Source: Actinomycetaceae bacterium
GTDB taxonomy: Bacteria > Actinomycetota > Actinomycetes > Actinomycetales > Actinomycetaceae
Reading direction: 5' to 3'
Assembly (NCBI GenBank): GCA_030532405.1
Contig: JAUNLF010000006.1
Coordinates: 26,403-90,402 of the forward strand
DNA length: 64,000 nt
The notes beneath the pieces are model-generated. The model was given only the letters and a program-made list of their open reading frames with translations, was not told the DNA's origin and searched no databases. Both the position numbers and the translations under genes were made by a program. Positions 9,248-16,965 of this stretch are shown in pieces. Every line of letters starts with the position of its first letter. Positions within the stretch are counted from its first letter, which is position 1.

Positions 9248-11752
9248 CTACTCGATTGCCGCGAGCGCTTCGACGGGCGTTGCCTTGGAGGCGCTTCGTG
9301 CCGGCAAGATGGAGGCGACCAGTGCGGCCAGGACCGCTACGGCGGCGGCGGGGATGACTTGGAGCCAGGGAATCACGATGAGGCGGTCGATGCCTAGTTC
9401 GCCAAACGGCATGGCTTTAATGCCGATGATTCCGTACCCGATGCCGAGCCCCACGCCGATGAGTACGGCGATGACTGTGATCAGTAGGGTTTCCCACGTG
9501 ATCATGGAGCGAATGTTTCCGCGGGTCATGCCGAGCGCGCGTAGCAGCCCGTTTTCGCGGCGGCGTTCCACAACCGACAGGGCCAGCGTGTTCGCCACAC
9601 CGACCAGCGCGACGACGATTGATACGCCCAGCATGACGACCGTTGCGATCAGCATGCCGTTGATCATTGCCATCATGAATGCGCGTTCGAGGGCGCTGCC
9701 ACCCACCACGGTGTCGGGCACCTTGGATTGGATGTCGTTGGTCATGTCGTTGACGTCACTCATGGATAGGTCTTCGGTGACGCGGGCGTACAGCACCGTG
9801 GTGTCGATCGCCTGGTCGCCGAGCGCGTCGCGCATTTTGTCGTAGTCTTCGGGTGCGAGCGTGTAGGCTTCGGTCCTCGCCAGGACGGGTTCAAACTCGA
9901 ATGTTTGATCGCCGACCTCGAAAGTAACCTTGTCTTGGCCCTCGACCCAGAGCCAACCGTTAACCGCGATGGTTCCGGGCTTCGGGGTTGTGATCGGAGT
10001 GTGTGCCACCCCGGACAGTTCCGTTCCCTTGTTGATGCGCACAGGCTCGCCCTCGTTGTCGAATGCGAATACGTCCACTTCGATGACCTGTTCAATGTTT
10101 TTGACGCTGCGAACGTCTTTGATTTCTTGTTCGGTCATTTGGCGCGGTGCCGTCATTGTGACGGCGATGTCGATCGGGCGGTTCGTGTCGATTTCGGTTG
10201 CCATGGTTTTTTGCATTGAGGACGCGCCGACCATCATCATGACGACGAGTGTGAGGCCGAGGACGAGCGCGGCTCCGGTGGCTCCCGTGCGGCCGGGGTT
10301 GCGCCACGTGTTTTCGCCGGCCATTTGCATGGTGACGGAGCGGACGCCAAACAGCTTGCCGACGCCGCGCGTGATGTAGGGCAGCAGCCAGCTCATGAAG
10401 ATGAGGACGCCGATGAAGCTGATTGCGGATCCGATGAACGCGAAGCCGAACTGGGCGACCTCGGCGCCGAAATCTTCGCTGGTCATGGTTGCGACCAGGA
10501 TTGCTCCACCCGCGAGTGTGACTACGAGGCCGGTTACTAGGCGCGCGATGCGGCGCTTTTCGGCCAGTTGGTTACTTTCAACGGGTTGGAGGGCGACCAT
10601 GGGCGACAGGCGCGACGCGCGCAGGGCGGGGCGCAGGCCGGCTACCAGGGTGATGAGTACGCCGGTGACGATGGTGGCGACGTAGCCCCACCACGGGATC
10701 GCGGCGATTCCGGCGAGGTAGGACGGGGTGAGTTCGGAGAACACGTTGACACCCGCGGCGAGCAGGGAGCCGGCGACCAGGCCTGCGAGGGAGGCGAGCA
10801 GGCCGATCATCACGTTTTCTTTCAGCATGAGCCGTCGGATTTGTGAGGAGTCCGCACCGATCGAGCGCAGGAGGGCGAGTTCGCGTTGGCGCTGGGTGAG
10901 CATCACTTGGAAGGTTGTCGAGATGACGATGATCGCGGTGACCGCGGCGATGCCGGGGAAGATGAGGACGACCGCGAGCATGCCGGCCAGGCCGGAGGCA
11001 ACCAGGTTCATCTGCGCTTCGATGTATTCGCTGGACGTTTGAACTTTAACGACGTTCAGGTTTGCGTCGTCTAGCATGTCTTTGACGTACGTGGCGGCGG
11101 CCTTGTCGTTCATACCGTTCGCGCGGTATAGAAGGATGTCGGGCTGCATTTGCGGCCACAGGTTGGTGATTTCACCGTCCGCGACGGTTGCGGATGGCAT
11201 GGACATGCCGGCGGTGGTTTTTTCAATGCCTACGACTGTGAAGGTCGCGGGCTCGCTCGTGCCTTCTCCACCCATGACGACGTGGTCTTCGACGAGCGTT
11301 GATCCGATTTGTACGTTTAGGGTTGATGCTTGGTCTTCGGTGAGGACGATTTCGCCTGACTTTTCGGGGAGTTTCCCCTCTTTGAGTTCGGGCTGCCTGT
11401 AGGGCTTTTGGTAGAGCTCGTCTAGGCGTAGGCCACTGCCGGTTTCGGTGCCTTCTTTTACTACGTACACCCAGGCTTGGTAGTAGATGGGTTCGACCGA
11501 TTCGATGTTGGGGTCGTTTTGAAGCGCCTCGAAAACTTTATTTCCGTCCTGGTTGGTGTCCGTGTAGCTGGTTTCTATGGCGCCTTGGGCGCCTTCGATT
11601 TCGGATGCGATGGAGGTTCGCATGGAGTAGCTGAAGCCTCCTGCGACTCCGAAGCACAGCATGATGAATGTGGTTGCGAGCATGATCGCAATGCCTGTGG
11701 CGGTGTAGCGCCTGCCGTGCGCTTTGAGGTTTGCGGCGAGTAGGCCTTTCAT
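9248..11752 (-). CDS. FtsX-family ABC transporter permease (two FtsX modules)
   Basis: The 834-residue product has an N-terminal membrane helix followed by a large extracytoplasmic domain (about 45-255), three helices of a first FtsX module (about 255-390), further helices near 410-480, a second extracytoplasmic domain (about 520-690) and a second FtsX module to the C-terminus. This duplicated layout, with all modules in one chain, is typical of MacB/LolC-like mechanotransmission permeases of Gram-positive bacteria. Such exporters handle antimicrobial peptides, lipids or lipoproteins, or regulate hydrolases; the substrate here is unknown. Its ATG overlaps the stop of the upstream ATPase by 4 bases, so the pair is translationally coupled. 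Confidence 0.88.
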   Translation of the reverse strand: MKGLLAANLKAHGRRYTATGIAIMLATTFIMLCFGVAGGFSYSMRTSIASEIEGAQGAIETSYTDTNQDGNKVFEALQNDPNIESVEPIYYQAWVYVVKEGTETGSGLRLDELYQKPYRQPELKEGKLPEKSGEIVLTEDQASTLNVQIGSTLVEDHVVMGGEGTSEPATFTVVGIEKTTAGMSMPSATVADGEITNLWPQMQPDILLYRANGMNDKAAATYVKDMLDDANLNVVKVQTSSEYIEAQMNLVASGLAGMLAVVLIFPGIAAVTAIIVISTTFQVMLTQRQRELALLRSIGADSSQIRRLMLKENVMIGLLASLAGLVAGSLLAAGVNVFSELTPSYLAGIAAIPWWGYVATIVTGVLITLVAGLRPALRASRLSPMVALQPVESNQLAEKRRIARLVTGLVVTLAGGAILVATMTSEDFGAEVAQFGFAFIGSAISFIGVLIFMSWLLPYITRGVGKLFGVRSVTMQMAGENTWRNPGRTGATGAALVLGLTLVVMMMVGASSMQKTMATEIDTNRPIDIAVTMTAPRQMTEQEIKDVRSVKNIEQVIEVDVFAFDNEGEPVRINKGTELSGVAHTPITTPKPGTIAVNGWLWVEGQDKVTFEVGDQTFEFEPVLARTEAYTLAPEDYDKMRDALGDQAIDTTVLYARVTEDLSMSDVNDMTNDIQSKVPDTVVGGSALERAFMMAMINGMLIATVVMLGVSIVVALVGVANTLALSVVERRRENGLLRALGMTRGNIRSMITWETLLITVIAVLIGVGLGIGYGIIGIKAMPFGELGIDRLIVIPWLQVIPAAAVAVLAALVASILPARSASKATPVEALAAIE

Positions 11753-12537
11753 CGGGTCACCTCGGCGATCTTGTCGACGCTGGGTTTTGCCAGGTCGTTT
11801 ACGATCTTGCCATCGCGCACGATGAGTGTGCGGTCGGCGATTGCGGCGGCATTGGTGTCGTGGGTGACCATGATGACGGTTTGGCCTAGTTGGTCGGCTG
11901 CGTCGCGTAGCAGGGTTAGTACTTCCGCGGATGAGGTCGAGTCTAGGTTTCCGGTGGGCTCGTCGGCGACTAGGACGGCGGGGCGGGAGACGAGTGCGCG
12001 TGCTACTGCGACGCGTTGTTGCTGTCCGCCGGAGAGTTCGTGCGGCTTGTGGTGTAGTCGTTCGCGTAGTTGGAGGGCGTCCACGACTTGTCCCATCCAG
12101 GTGGCGTCGACGGTGCGTTTTGCTAGGCGCATGGGGAGTTTGATGTTTGCTTCGGCGTCAATGGTTGGGACTAGGTTGAAGGATTGGAAGACGAAGCCGA
12201 TGTTGTCGCGGCGGAAGTGTGTGAGGGCTTTGTCGCCGAGGCTGGTGATTTCGATTCCTGCTACGGAGATGACGCCGCTGGTGACTGAGTCGAGTCCGGC
12301 TAGTGCGTGTAGGAGTGTGGATTTGCCGGAACCGGAGGGTCCCATTATGGAGGTGAACTGGCCTTCAAAAATGTCTACGTTTACGTTGTCGAGGGCGATT
12401 ACTCGCGTGGCTTCGTCGCCGCCGTAGACTTTGGTGACGCCGCGTAGTTGGACGATGGGCATCGCGGTTTGCGATGCGTGCCGGCCGCGCGCGGGGGTGG
12501 GTTGCGAGGCCTGGTTTGGAACTGTTTGATGGGCCAT
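11749..12537 (-). CDS. ABC transporter ATP-binding protein, MacB/LolD type
   Basis: The 262-residue ATPase shows Walker A (GPSGSGKST), Q-loop (VFQSFN), signature LSGGQQQRVAVARAL, Walker B (VLVADEPTGNLDS) and the switch histidine (VTHD). GNLDS after Walker B marks the MacB/LolD/FtsE-like subgroup that partners FtsX permeases. About 25 unstructured residues precede the domain. A good ribosome site (GGAAGGATC) precedes the ATG at 12537. It is the first gene of a two-gene exporter operon divergent from the PspC gene, and the two promoters appear to share an operator motif (12605-12624 and 12742-12761). Confidence 0.92.
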   Translation of the reverse strand: MAHQTVPNQASQPTPARGRHASQTAMPIVQLRGVTKVYGGDEATRVIALDNVNVDIFEGQFTSIMGPSGSGKSTLLHALAGLDSVTSGVISVAGIEITSLGDKALTHFRRDNIGFVFQSFNLVPTIDAEANIKLPMRLAKRTVDATWMGQVVDALQLRERLHHKPHELSGGQQQRVAVARALVSRPAVLVADEPTGNLDSTSSAEVLTLLRDAADQLGQTVIMVTHDTNAAAIADRTLIVRDGKIVNDLAKPSVDKIAEVTR

Positions 12538-12604
12538 GGTTGATCCTTCCGAATATGTCCAGTTCTAACTACTTCTAACGCTACGTTTCAGGACATTTTT
12601 TCGT

Positions 12605-12624
12605 TATCGGGTATCCCCCTGATT
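12605..12624 (-). promoter_or_regulatory. Putative operator upstream of the ABC exporter
   Basis: On the minus strand this reads AAATCAGGGGGATACCCGAT. It matches the site before the PspC gene (12742-12761) at the pattern ATCAGGGnGATnCCC once one single-base shift is allowed. A second partial copy (GGATCAGGGGG on the minus strand) follows at about 12625-12635. The shared divergent motif suggests one regulator for both units, inferred to be a NarL/LuxR-type response regulator because those often act with PspC and FtsX exporters. Confidence 0.45.
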
Positions 12625-12715
12625 TCCCCCTGATCCTCAACCCTGAGGGTCGGGGTGCGCGCACCTGGAGTGCGGGGCGACGCGGGTTTTGGCGAGTCCA
12701 TGACCGTGACCCTGA

Positions 12716-12734
12716 GCAGGCTCGCCCTCCAAAA
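12716..12734 (+). repeat. Interspersed intergenic repeat, copy 1
   Basis: GCAGGCTCGCCCTCCAAAA. It matches 18 of 19 bases at 20676-20694. The core AGGCTCGCCCTC also occurs near 56061-56075 (reverse orientation) and near 56845. Confidence 0.6.
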
Positions 12735-12741
12735 CGGGGAA

Positions 12742-12761
12742 AAATCAGGGTGATCCCTAAT
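12742..12761 (+). promoter_or_regulatory. Putative operator upstream of the PspC gene
   Basis: AAATCAGGGTGATCCCTAAT contains the dyad AGGG-TGAT-CCCT and resembles the site at 12605-12624 on the other side of the divergent region. It lies about 60 bases before the PspC start. Confidence 0.45.
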
Positions 12762-12822
12762 GTTTATTTGGTGGCGGGCAACGCACAATGGAGGTGTTGC
12801 AAGTTCCACCAAGGAGGCCCAA

Positions 12823-13017
12823 ATGTACCCGCGTCTTTACCGCTCCAAAACTGACCGTTATATTGCTGGCGTTTGCGGAGGCATCGCCAGAACATACGGG
12901 TGGGATCCAGCGCTCGTGCGCATCCTCGCCCTCATCCTGGTGCTGTCCGCAGGTTCCGGACTGCTCGTCTACTTAATCCTGTGGCTCGTTATCCCGTTGG
13001 AACCAATGGGAAATTAA
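12823..13017 (+). CDS. PspC-domain small membrane protein
   Basis: This 64-residue protein is a single PspC domain. It starts YRSKTDRYIAGVCGGIA, the conserved PspC N-terminal segment, followed by WDPALVRI and one hydrophobic stretch of about 25 residues ending in WLVIPLE. PspC proteins sit in the inner membrane and take part in envelope-stress sensing, often near two-component systems or FtsX exporters in Actinobacteria. I chose ATG 12823 because AAGGAGG lies 6 bases upstream; an earlier in-frame ATG at 12760 would begin inside the putative operator. No sensor kinase lies in this window, so the signalling partners must be elsewhere. Confidence 0.88.
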   Translation: MYPRLYRSKTDRYIAGVCGGIARTYGWDPALVRILALILVLSAGSGLLVYLILWLVIPLEPMGN

Positions 13018-13150
13018 TACACGAGGGCGTCGCTGCCCGACGTCGCACGGCCTGGTAGCGCCCACGCGGCCGGCTGCTGCGCGCGTGTTGCATAACTGGA
13101 TATCAGCGCGGTGACATGGTCGAGCCTGCTGCGCGTCGGTAAGTGTTGGT

Positions 13151-13182
13151 GGCCGGGGACAAAAGATTGTATGTCCCCGGTC
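13151..13182 (+). terminator. Hairpin between the PspC and NYN genes
   Basis: CCGGGGACA (13153-13161) pairs perfectly with TGTCCCCGG (13172-13180), and two flanking pairs extend the stem. The loop is about 10 bases, followed by TCACTTTTAG. It could end the PspC transcript, or be a leader structure of the next gene 58 bases downstream. Confidence 0.55.
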
Positions 13183-13237
13183 ACTTTTAGTCTGGAGGTG
13201 TAAGGAAAAGGGAGCGGATTGTTTAGGGGTTCGAGCA

Positions 13238-13687
13238 ATGGAACAGCAGAAGCTAATCTTGGTAGATATTGAAAATTTGGCGCGGGGATCAACACACGTC
13301 GCCGAGTATGCGGAACAAATCAGGGCGGATCTGTACGACCTCGTTGATGTGAAGGAACAAGACCAGGTGATCGTGGCGTCAGGGGTGAGGGCGCATCCTG
13401 GTTGGGCGTTCGTGTGGCCGGACGCAAGTCCCCGTATTCGACGCGGTATTGGGGGCGCGGATTTCGAGTTGTTGCATGAACTTGAGCACGTGGTTCCGGG
13501 GCGTTACAGCGAAGTAGTGATCGCGTCGGGTGACGGCGTTTTCGCGAAGCTCGTCCGCAAACTGGGAACAGCCGGGGTGCCCGTAACGGTCGTGTCGCAA
13601 GCGGGCTGTTGCTCGAAAAAACTGCGTCGCGCAGCCAAAGAAATGATTACCTACACCCCTAGCGACAACTTAACGGTGGTTGCATGA
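13238..13687 (+). CDS. NYN-domain (PIN-like) protein, predicted nuclease
   Basis: The 149-residue product has the acidic motifs of a NYN/PIN-like fold: Asp in ILVDIEN near residue 10, Asp in GGADFELL near 75, and Asp in VIASGDGVF near 98. In the family these carboxylates bind metal and cut RNA. The order and the SGDGDF-like motif resemble LabA/DUF88 proteins. It stops after the NYN core with no extra domain and has no partner gene in an operon. The Shine-Dalgarno is weak (GGGG upstream of ATG 13238). A strong terminator follows. The RNA target is unknown, and I infer the nuclease role from the conserved aspartates only. Confidence 0.65.
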   Translation: MEQQKLILVDIENLARGSTHVAEYAEQIRADLYDLVDVKEQDQVIVASGVRAHPGWAFVWPDASPRIRRGIGGADFELLHELEHVVPGRYSEVVIASGDGVFAKLVRKLGTAGVPVTVVSQAGCCSKKLRRAAKEMITYTPSDNLTVVA

Positions 13688-13724
13688 GACACACACAAAC
13701 CAAGAGCTCACAGCTCAGTTCACT

Positions 13725-13757
13725 AAAAGGTCGAGGACGAAAGTTCTCGACCTTTTT
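13725..13757 (+). terminator. Rho-independent terminator after the NYN gene
   Basis: AAAAGGTCGAG (13725-13735) pairs with CTCGACCTTTT (13746-13756), loop of 10 bases, followed by a T tract (CCTTTTTTG). It is a strong terminator isolating the NYN gene from the GntR operon. Confidence 0.92.
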
Positions 13758-13816
13758 TGTTTGTCATACGGGTTAGATAGTATTCAATCAACCATTTTTA
13801 AACGAAGGTAAACACG

Positions 13817-14512
13817 ATGCCAAGCGATCGCGTCCAAACAGCTACGACAAAAATTCTTGACGCAATAGCTTCAAAGCATTTTAAGGTTGGCGAAGCTTTA
13901 CCACCCGAAGCTGAGCTTGCAGAGTGGCTTGAAGTTGCTCGCCCAACCATGCGTGAGGCTGTTCGCGCACTAGCCGAACGAGGCGTGCTCAACGTAGTGC
14001 ACGGCCGCGGAACCTTCGTGGTTGCCCCATCACAGTGGACCGACCTCAATTCAATAATTTGGTGGCATTCCAAAAACTGTTCACCCTTAGAGCTTGGAAT
14101 GTACCTAGTAGAAGTACGCCGAATGATTGAAGTTGGAGCTAGTGGCCTCGCAGCCGAGCGACGTACCGAGTCCGACATCGACCGCCTTCGTAAGACGCTG
14201 GAAAACTACGACGCCGCAATAGAGGCAGATGATATCGACACCGCGACGCGCGAAGATTTAGAGTTTCATCAAGCAATTCTTAGCGCTTCGCATAATCCAT
14301 TTCTCGCCGCCGTAATGGCGCCGCTGTCTTCGGCTCTTCGAGATTCCCGGTTCCTTACAACTTCTGTTCCTGAAATCCGCAAAAGGGCTAGGTCATACCA
14401 CTATCAATTGCTGGATGCGATCGAAAAATCGAACGCGCAAGAAGCTAAAGACGTCATGCGCATGCACATGACACAAACGCGCAACGATATCGCAAAACAC
14501 CTCTCTGACTAG
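13817..14512 (+). CDS. GntR-family (FadR-type, FCD) transcriptional regulator
   Basis: The 231-residue product has an N-terminal winged helix (about 1-75) with the characteristic LAEWLEVARPTMREAVRAL and GRGTFV wing, then an all-helical FCD ligand domain (about 90-225) with Asp and His positions usual for metal-assisted binding of small carboxylates. It lies just upstream of a sugar-acid kinase, dehydrogenase and GntP permease, and a perfect palindrome directly after the operon's -10 element is its likely operator. I infer that it represses that operon until a four-carbon sugar acid or its product binds. Start is ATG 13817 with AACGAAGG upstream. It is transcribed separately from the operon it controls. 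Confidence 0.88.
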   Translation: MPSDRVQTATTKILDAIASKHFKVGEALPPEAELAEWLEVARPTMREAVRALAERGVLNVVHGRGTFVVAPSQWTDLNSIIWWHSKNCSPLELGMYLVEVRRMIEVGASGLAAERRTESDIDRLRKTLENYDAAIEADDIDTATREDLEFHQAILSASHNPFLAAVMAPLSSALRDSRFLTTSVPEIRKRARSYHYQLLDAIEKSNAQEAKDVMRMHMTQTRNDIAKHLSD

Positions 14513-14521
14513 CGCGGTTGC

Positions 14522-14583
14522 TTGACACCCCGTTTCACGAACGCCTACGCTTAAAGAACCTTAGACCTCTGAGGTCTAAGGTT
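14522..14583 (+). promoter_or_regulatory. Promoter and GntR operator of the sugar-acid operon
   Basis: A consensus -35 TTGACA (14522-14527), 18-bp spacer and -10 TACGCT (14546-14551) are followed at once by a perfect palindrome at 14557-14583. Its 13-bp arms, AACCTTAGACCTC and the reverse complement, flank one central T. The site covers the expected transcription start and is ideally placed for repression. AAAGGAG and ATG of the kinase gene follow about 30 bases later. Confidence 0.88.
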
Positions 14584-14614
14584 TGAGTTCGCTTTCAACA
14601 AAGGAGTTGTTTGC

Positions 14615-16051
14615 ATGGCTAAGACACTGTCTGAGCTAACCCAAAATCACGCCGATCCCGTCACCGTAGACACTCAGGATGTTCGCGAAGCAAACGAAGA
14701 AGCTTCAGCGCCCGTTTTGGTGGTTCTGGATGATGATCCCACGGGAACCCAATCAGTTGCAGATCTGCCGGTCCTAACGGCTTGGACCCCCGAAGACCTC
14801 AAGTGGGGTTTCGAGACCAAAAAGCCAGCCATTTATGTAATGACCAACTCGCGGTCCCTATCTCCCGAGGATGCTCGCAAGATTAATCGCGAAGTAGCCC
14901 AGTCCGCGTATGAGGCGGCAGAAGAGTTTGAAGATCTGAAAATCAGTTTCGTCTCCCGATCAGATTCCACGTTGCGCGGCCACTTCCCGCTGGAGCCGAA
15001 TGTGCTCGCGGATGCAGTCCTTGACCAGACCGGTCGTGACGTCGACGGCATCGTCGTTATCCCCGCGTTTGCCGATGCTGGACGTATCACTGTAGATGGA
15101 ATCCACTACGCGGGTTCCGAAGCCACTGGGTTCACGCCCGTTGGGGAAACCGAATTCGCAAAAGACGCCACCTTCGGATTCACGTCCTCTTCCCTACCCG
15201 AATGGATTGAAGAAAAGACGGAAGGTGACGTAAAAGCCGGCCAGGTTATCGCAATTGACTTGACGACACTCCGCACCGATTTGGATGAAGTCGTGGCCAA
15301 GCTTCGTGGCGCCAAAGATAGGCAACCGATTATTTGCGACTCGGTTACTGAAGATGACCTTCGCTTGCTTGCCCTGGCTCTGAACCGGGCTGAACAGGCG
15401 GGGTCGCACTTTTTGTACCGTGTTGGTCCACCATTTGTTCGTGCGCGCATCGGGCAAGATCCCAAGGCGCCACTTTCTGTCGAAGAAGTTAACCAGTCGC
15501 GACAGGGACGGGAAACTTCAAAGGGCGGACTAATCGTAATCGGCAGTCACGTTGACCTAACCACACGGCAACTGAACTACCTGCGCGACGACCTTGAACT
15601 CGAAGAGTTTGAGATCGACGTTCAACAGATCCTTGACGATGAGACCCGCGAGCGCCATATTTCTAAGATCGTTGAAGACGCAGTCGCTAACCTGCAAGAC
15701 GGTCACGTTGTTGTGCGCACGTCACGCAAGCTGGTTCGCGGAAGTGACGGACAGTCTTCTCTCGAGATTTCAAGGCGTGTTTCCGCAGCGGTCGTTGCAG
15801 TTGTCCAGGGGATCATTAAGCGCGTTACCCCTCGCTTTGTGATTGCTAAGGGAGGCATTACGTCCTCGGATGTGGCGTCAAAGGGGCTGGCAATCAGGAG
15901 GGCGACCGTTGTTGGTCCAATGCTTCCAGGCATCGTGTCCTTGTGGAGTGGGCAGAATGATCCCGCCCGCGGTATCCCCTACATCGTATTCGCGGGGAAC
16001 GTGGGGGACGAGACTTCGCTTTCCACTGTCGTACAAAAACTTTCCAACTAA
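14615..16051 (+). CDS. Four-carbon acid sugar kinase (OtnK/DtnK family)
   Basis: The 478-residue product carries the N-terminal motif LDDDPTGTQS and the C-terminal AKGGITSSDVASKGL, both hallmarks of the DUF1537 four-carbon acid sugar kinases. Family members phosphorylate 3-oxo-tetronate (from threonate or erythronate) or D-erythronate at C4. It is the first gene of a three-gene operon: 28 bases separate it from a 3-hydroxyisobutyrate-type dehydrogenase and a GntP permease follows. That context fits uptake, oxidation and phosphorylation of a tetronate. The aldolase/decarboxylase that would complete the route to dihydroxyacetone phosphate is not in this window. Start is ATG 14615 with AAAGGAG. 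I cannot separate the threonate-type from the erythronate-type substrate. Confidence 0.85.
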   Translation: MAKTLSELTQNHADPVTVDTQDVREANEEASAPVLVVLDDDPTGTQSVADLPVLTAWTPEDLKWGFETKKPAIYVMTNSRSLSPEDARKINREVAQSAYEAAEEFEDLKISFVSRSDSTLRGHFPLEPNVLADAVLDQTGRDVDGIVVIPAFADAGRITVDGIHYAGSEATGFTPVGETEFAKDATFGFTSSSLPEWIEEKTEGDVKAGQVIAIDLTTLRTDLDEVVAKLRGAKDRQPIICDSVTEDDLRLLALALNRAEQAGSHFLYRVGPPFVRARIGQDPKAPLSVEEVNQSRQGRETSKGGLIVIGSHVDLTTRQLNYLRDDLELEEFEIDVQQILDDETRERHISKIVEDAVANLQDGHVVVRTSRKLVRGSDGQSSLEISRRVSAAVVAVVQGIIKRVTPRFVIAKGGITSSDVASKGLAIRRATVVGPMLPGIVSLWSGQNDPARGIPYIVFAGNVGDETSLSTVVQKLSN

Positions 16052-16079
16052 CTTCTGACAGATCAAAGGAGATCAAAAA

Positions 16080-16964
16080 ATGTCTAAGAAAATTGCCGTC
16101 CTCGGTTTGGGTGCAATGGGCCTACCGATGGCCACGAACTTTGCGAAAACTTTTGAAGTTAGCGGCTTTGACCCGGTCGCAAAACGCGTAGTACTCGCCA
16201 ATGATGCCGGCATCAAGACTGCATCTTCAGCACGTGACGCGGCGCGGGGCGCAGACTTTGTGGTGCTCGCAGTACGTAACCAGGCTCAGCTTGATAATGC
16301 GTTGTACGGCGATGACGGGGTTGTGGATGTTCTTGATGAGGGCGCGACCATCATCCTTACATCCACCGTTGGTGTGGAAGTTGCTGAAAATGCTGAAGCT
16401 CCGCTCATGGAGAAGGGCATTGGTCTGGTCGACGCCCCGGTATCAGGCGGACCTGTTCGCGCTGGCGAAGGTGACCTGCTGGTCGTCGTTGGAGCAGTTC
16501 CTGAGGTTTATGAGCGTGCTCTGCCCGTCCTCGATGCGATGGCGGGAACTCTTGTGAAGGTCGGAGATGCCTCCGGTAAGGGCCAGGCTATGAAGACTGT
16601 CAACCAGCTACTGTGCGGTGTTCACATTGCCGCAGCTGGCGAGGCACTCGCACTGGCTCGCAAGCTTGAGCTTGATGTGGAGCAGGCACTTAACGCCCTC
16701 ATGGCCGGTGCGGCTGCTTCTTTCATGTTGGGCGATCGTGGTCAGCGGATGCTCGATGCTTACGGGGATGAGGACGTGGAGGTCAAGTCTCGCCTGGACA
16801 TTTTCGTGAAGGATATGGGGATCGTGACTGATGCGGCTAAGGCTGTTGGACTCGCTGTCCCTGTGGCTGCTGCCGCACAGCAGGAGTATCTGATTGGCGT
16901 GGCCCAGGGCATGGCAGCCAAGGATGATTCTTCAGTTATTCGCGTAATCGCGCCGGAGGCTTAA
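16080..16964 (+). CDS. NAD(P)-dependent hydroxyacid dehydrogenase (L-threonate dehydrogenase-like)
   Basis: The 294-residue product is a beta-hydroxyacid dehydrogenase. Residues 8-20 (LGLGAMGLPMATN) form the dinucleotide-binding loop, DAPVSGGPVRAGEG near 118 is the substrate loop, and the catalytic lysine is in MKTVNQLL near 170-175. Family enzymes include 3-hydroxyisobutyrate dehydrogenase, tartronate semialdehyde reductase and L-threonate 2-dehydrogenase (LtnD). Lying between a four-carbon acid sugar kinase and a GntP permease, it most likely oxidises a tetronate at C2 to give the 2-oxo acid, which an isomerase then turns into the kinase substrate. The ATG at 16080 follows AAAGGAGATC. The stop is one base before the permease start. 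Confidence 0.85.
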   Translation: MSKKIAVLGLGAMGLPMATNFAKTFEVSGFDPVAKRVVLANDAGIKTASSARDAARGADFVVLAVRNQAQLDNALYGDDGVVDVLDEGATIILTSTVGVEVAENAEAPLMEKGIGLVDAPVSGGPVRAGEGDLLVVVGAVPEVYERALPVLDAMAGTLVKVGDASGKGQAMKTVNQLLCGVHIAAAGEALALARKLELDVEQALNALMAGAAASFMLGDRGQRMLDAYGDEDVEVKSRLDIFVKDMGIVTDAAKAVGLAVPVAAAAQQEYLIGVAQGMAAKDDSSVIRVIAPEA

Positions 16965-16965
16965 C

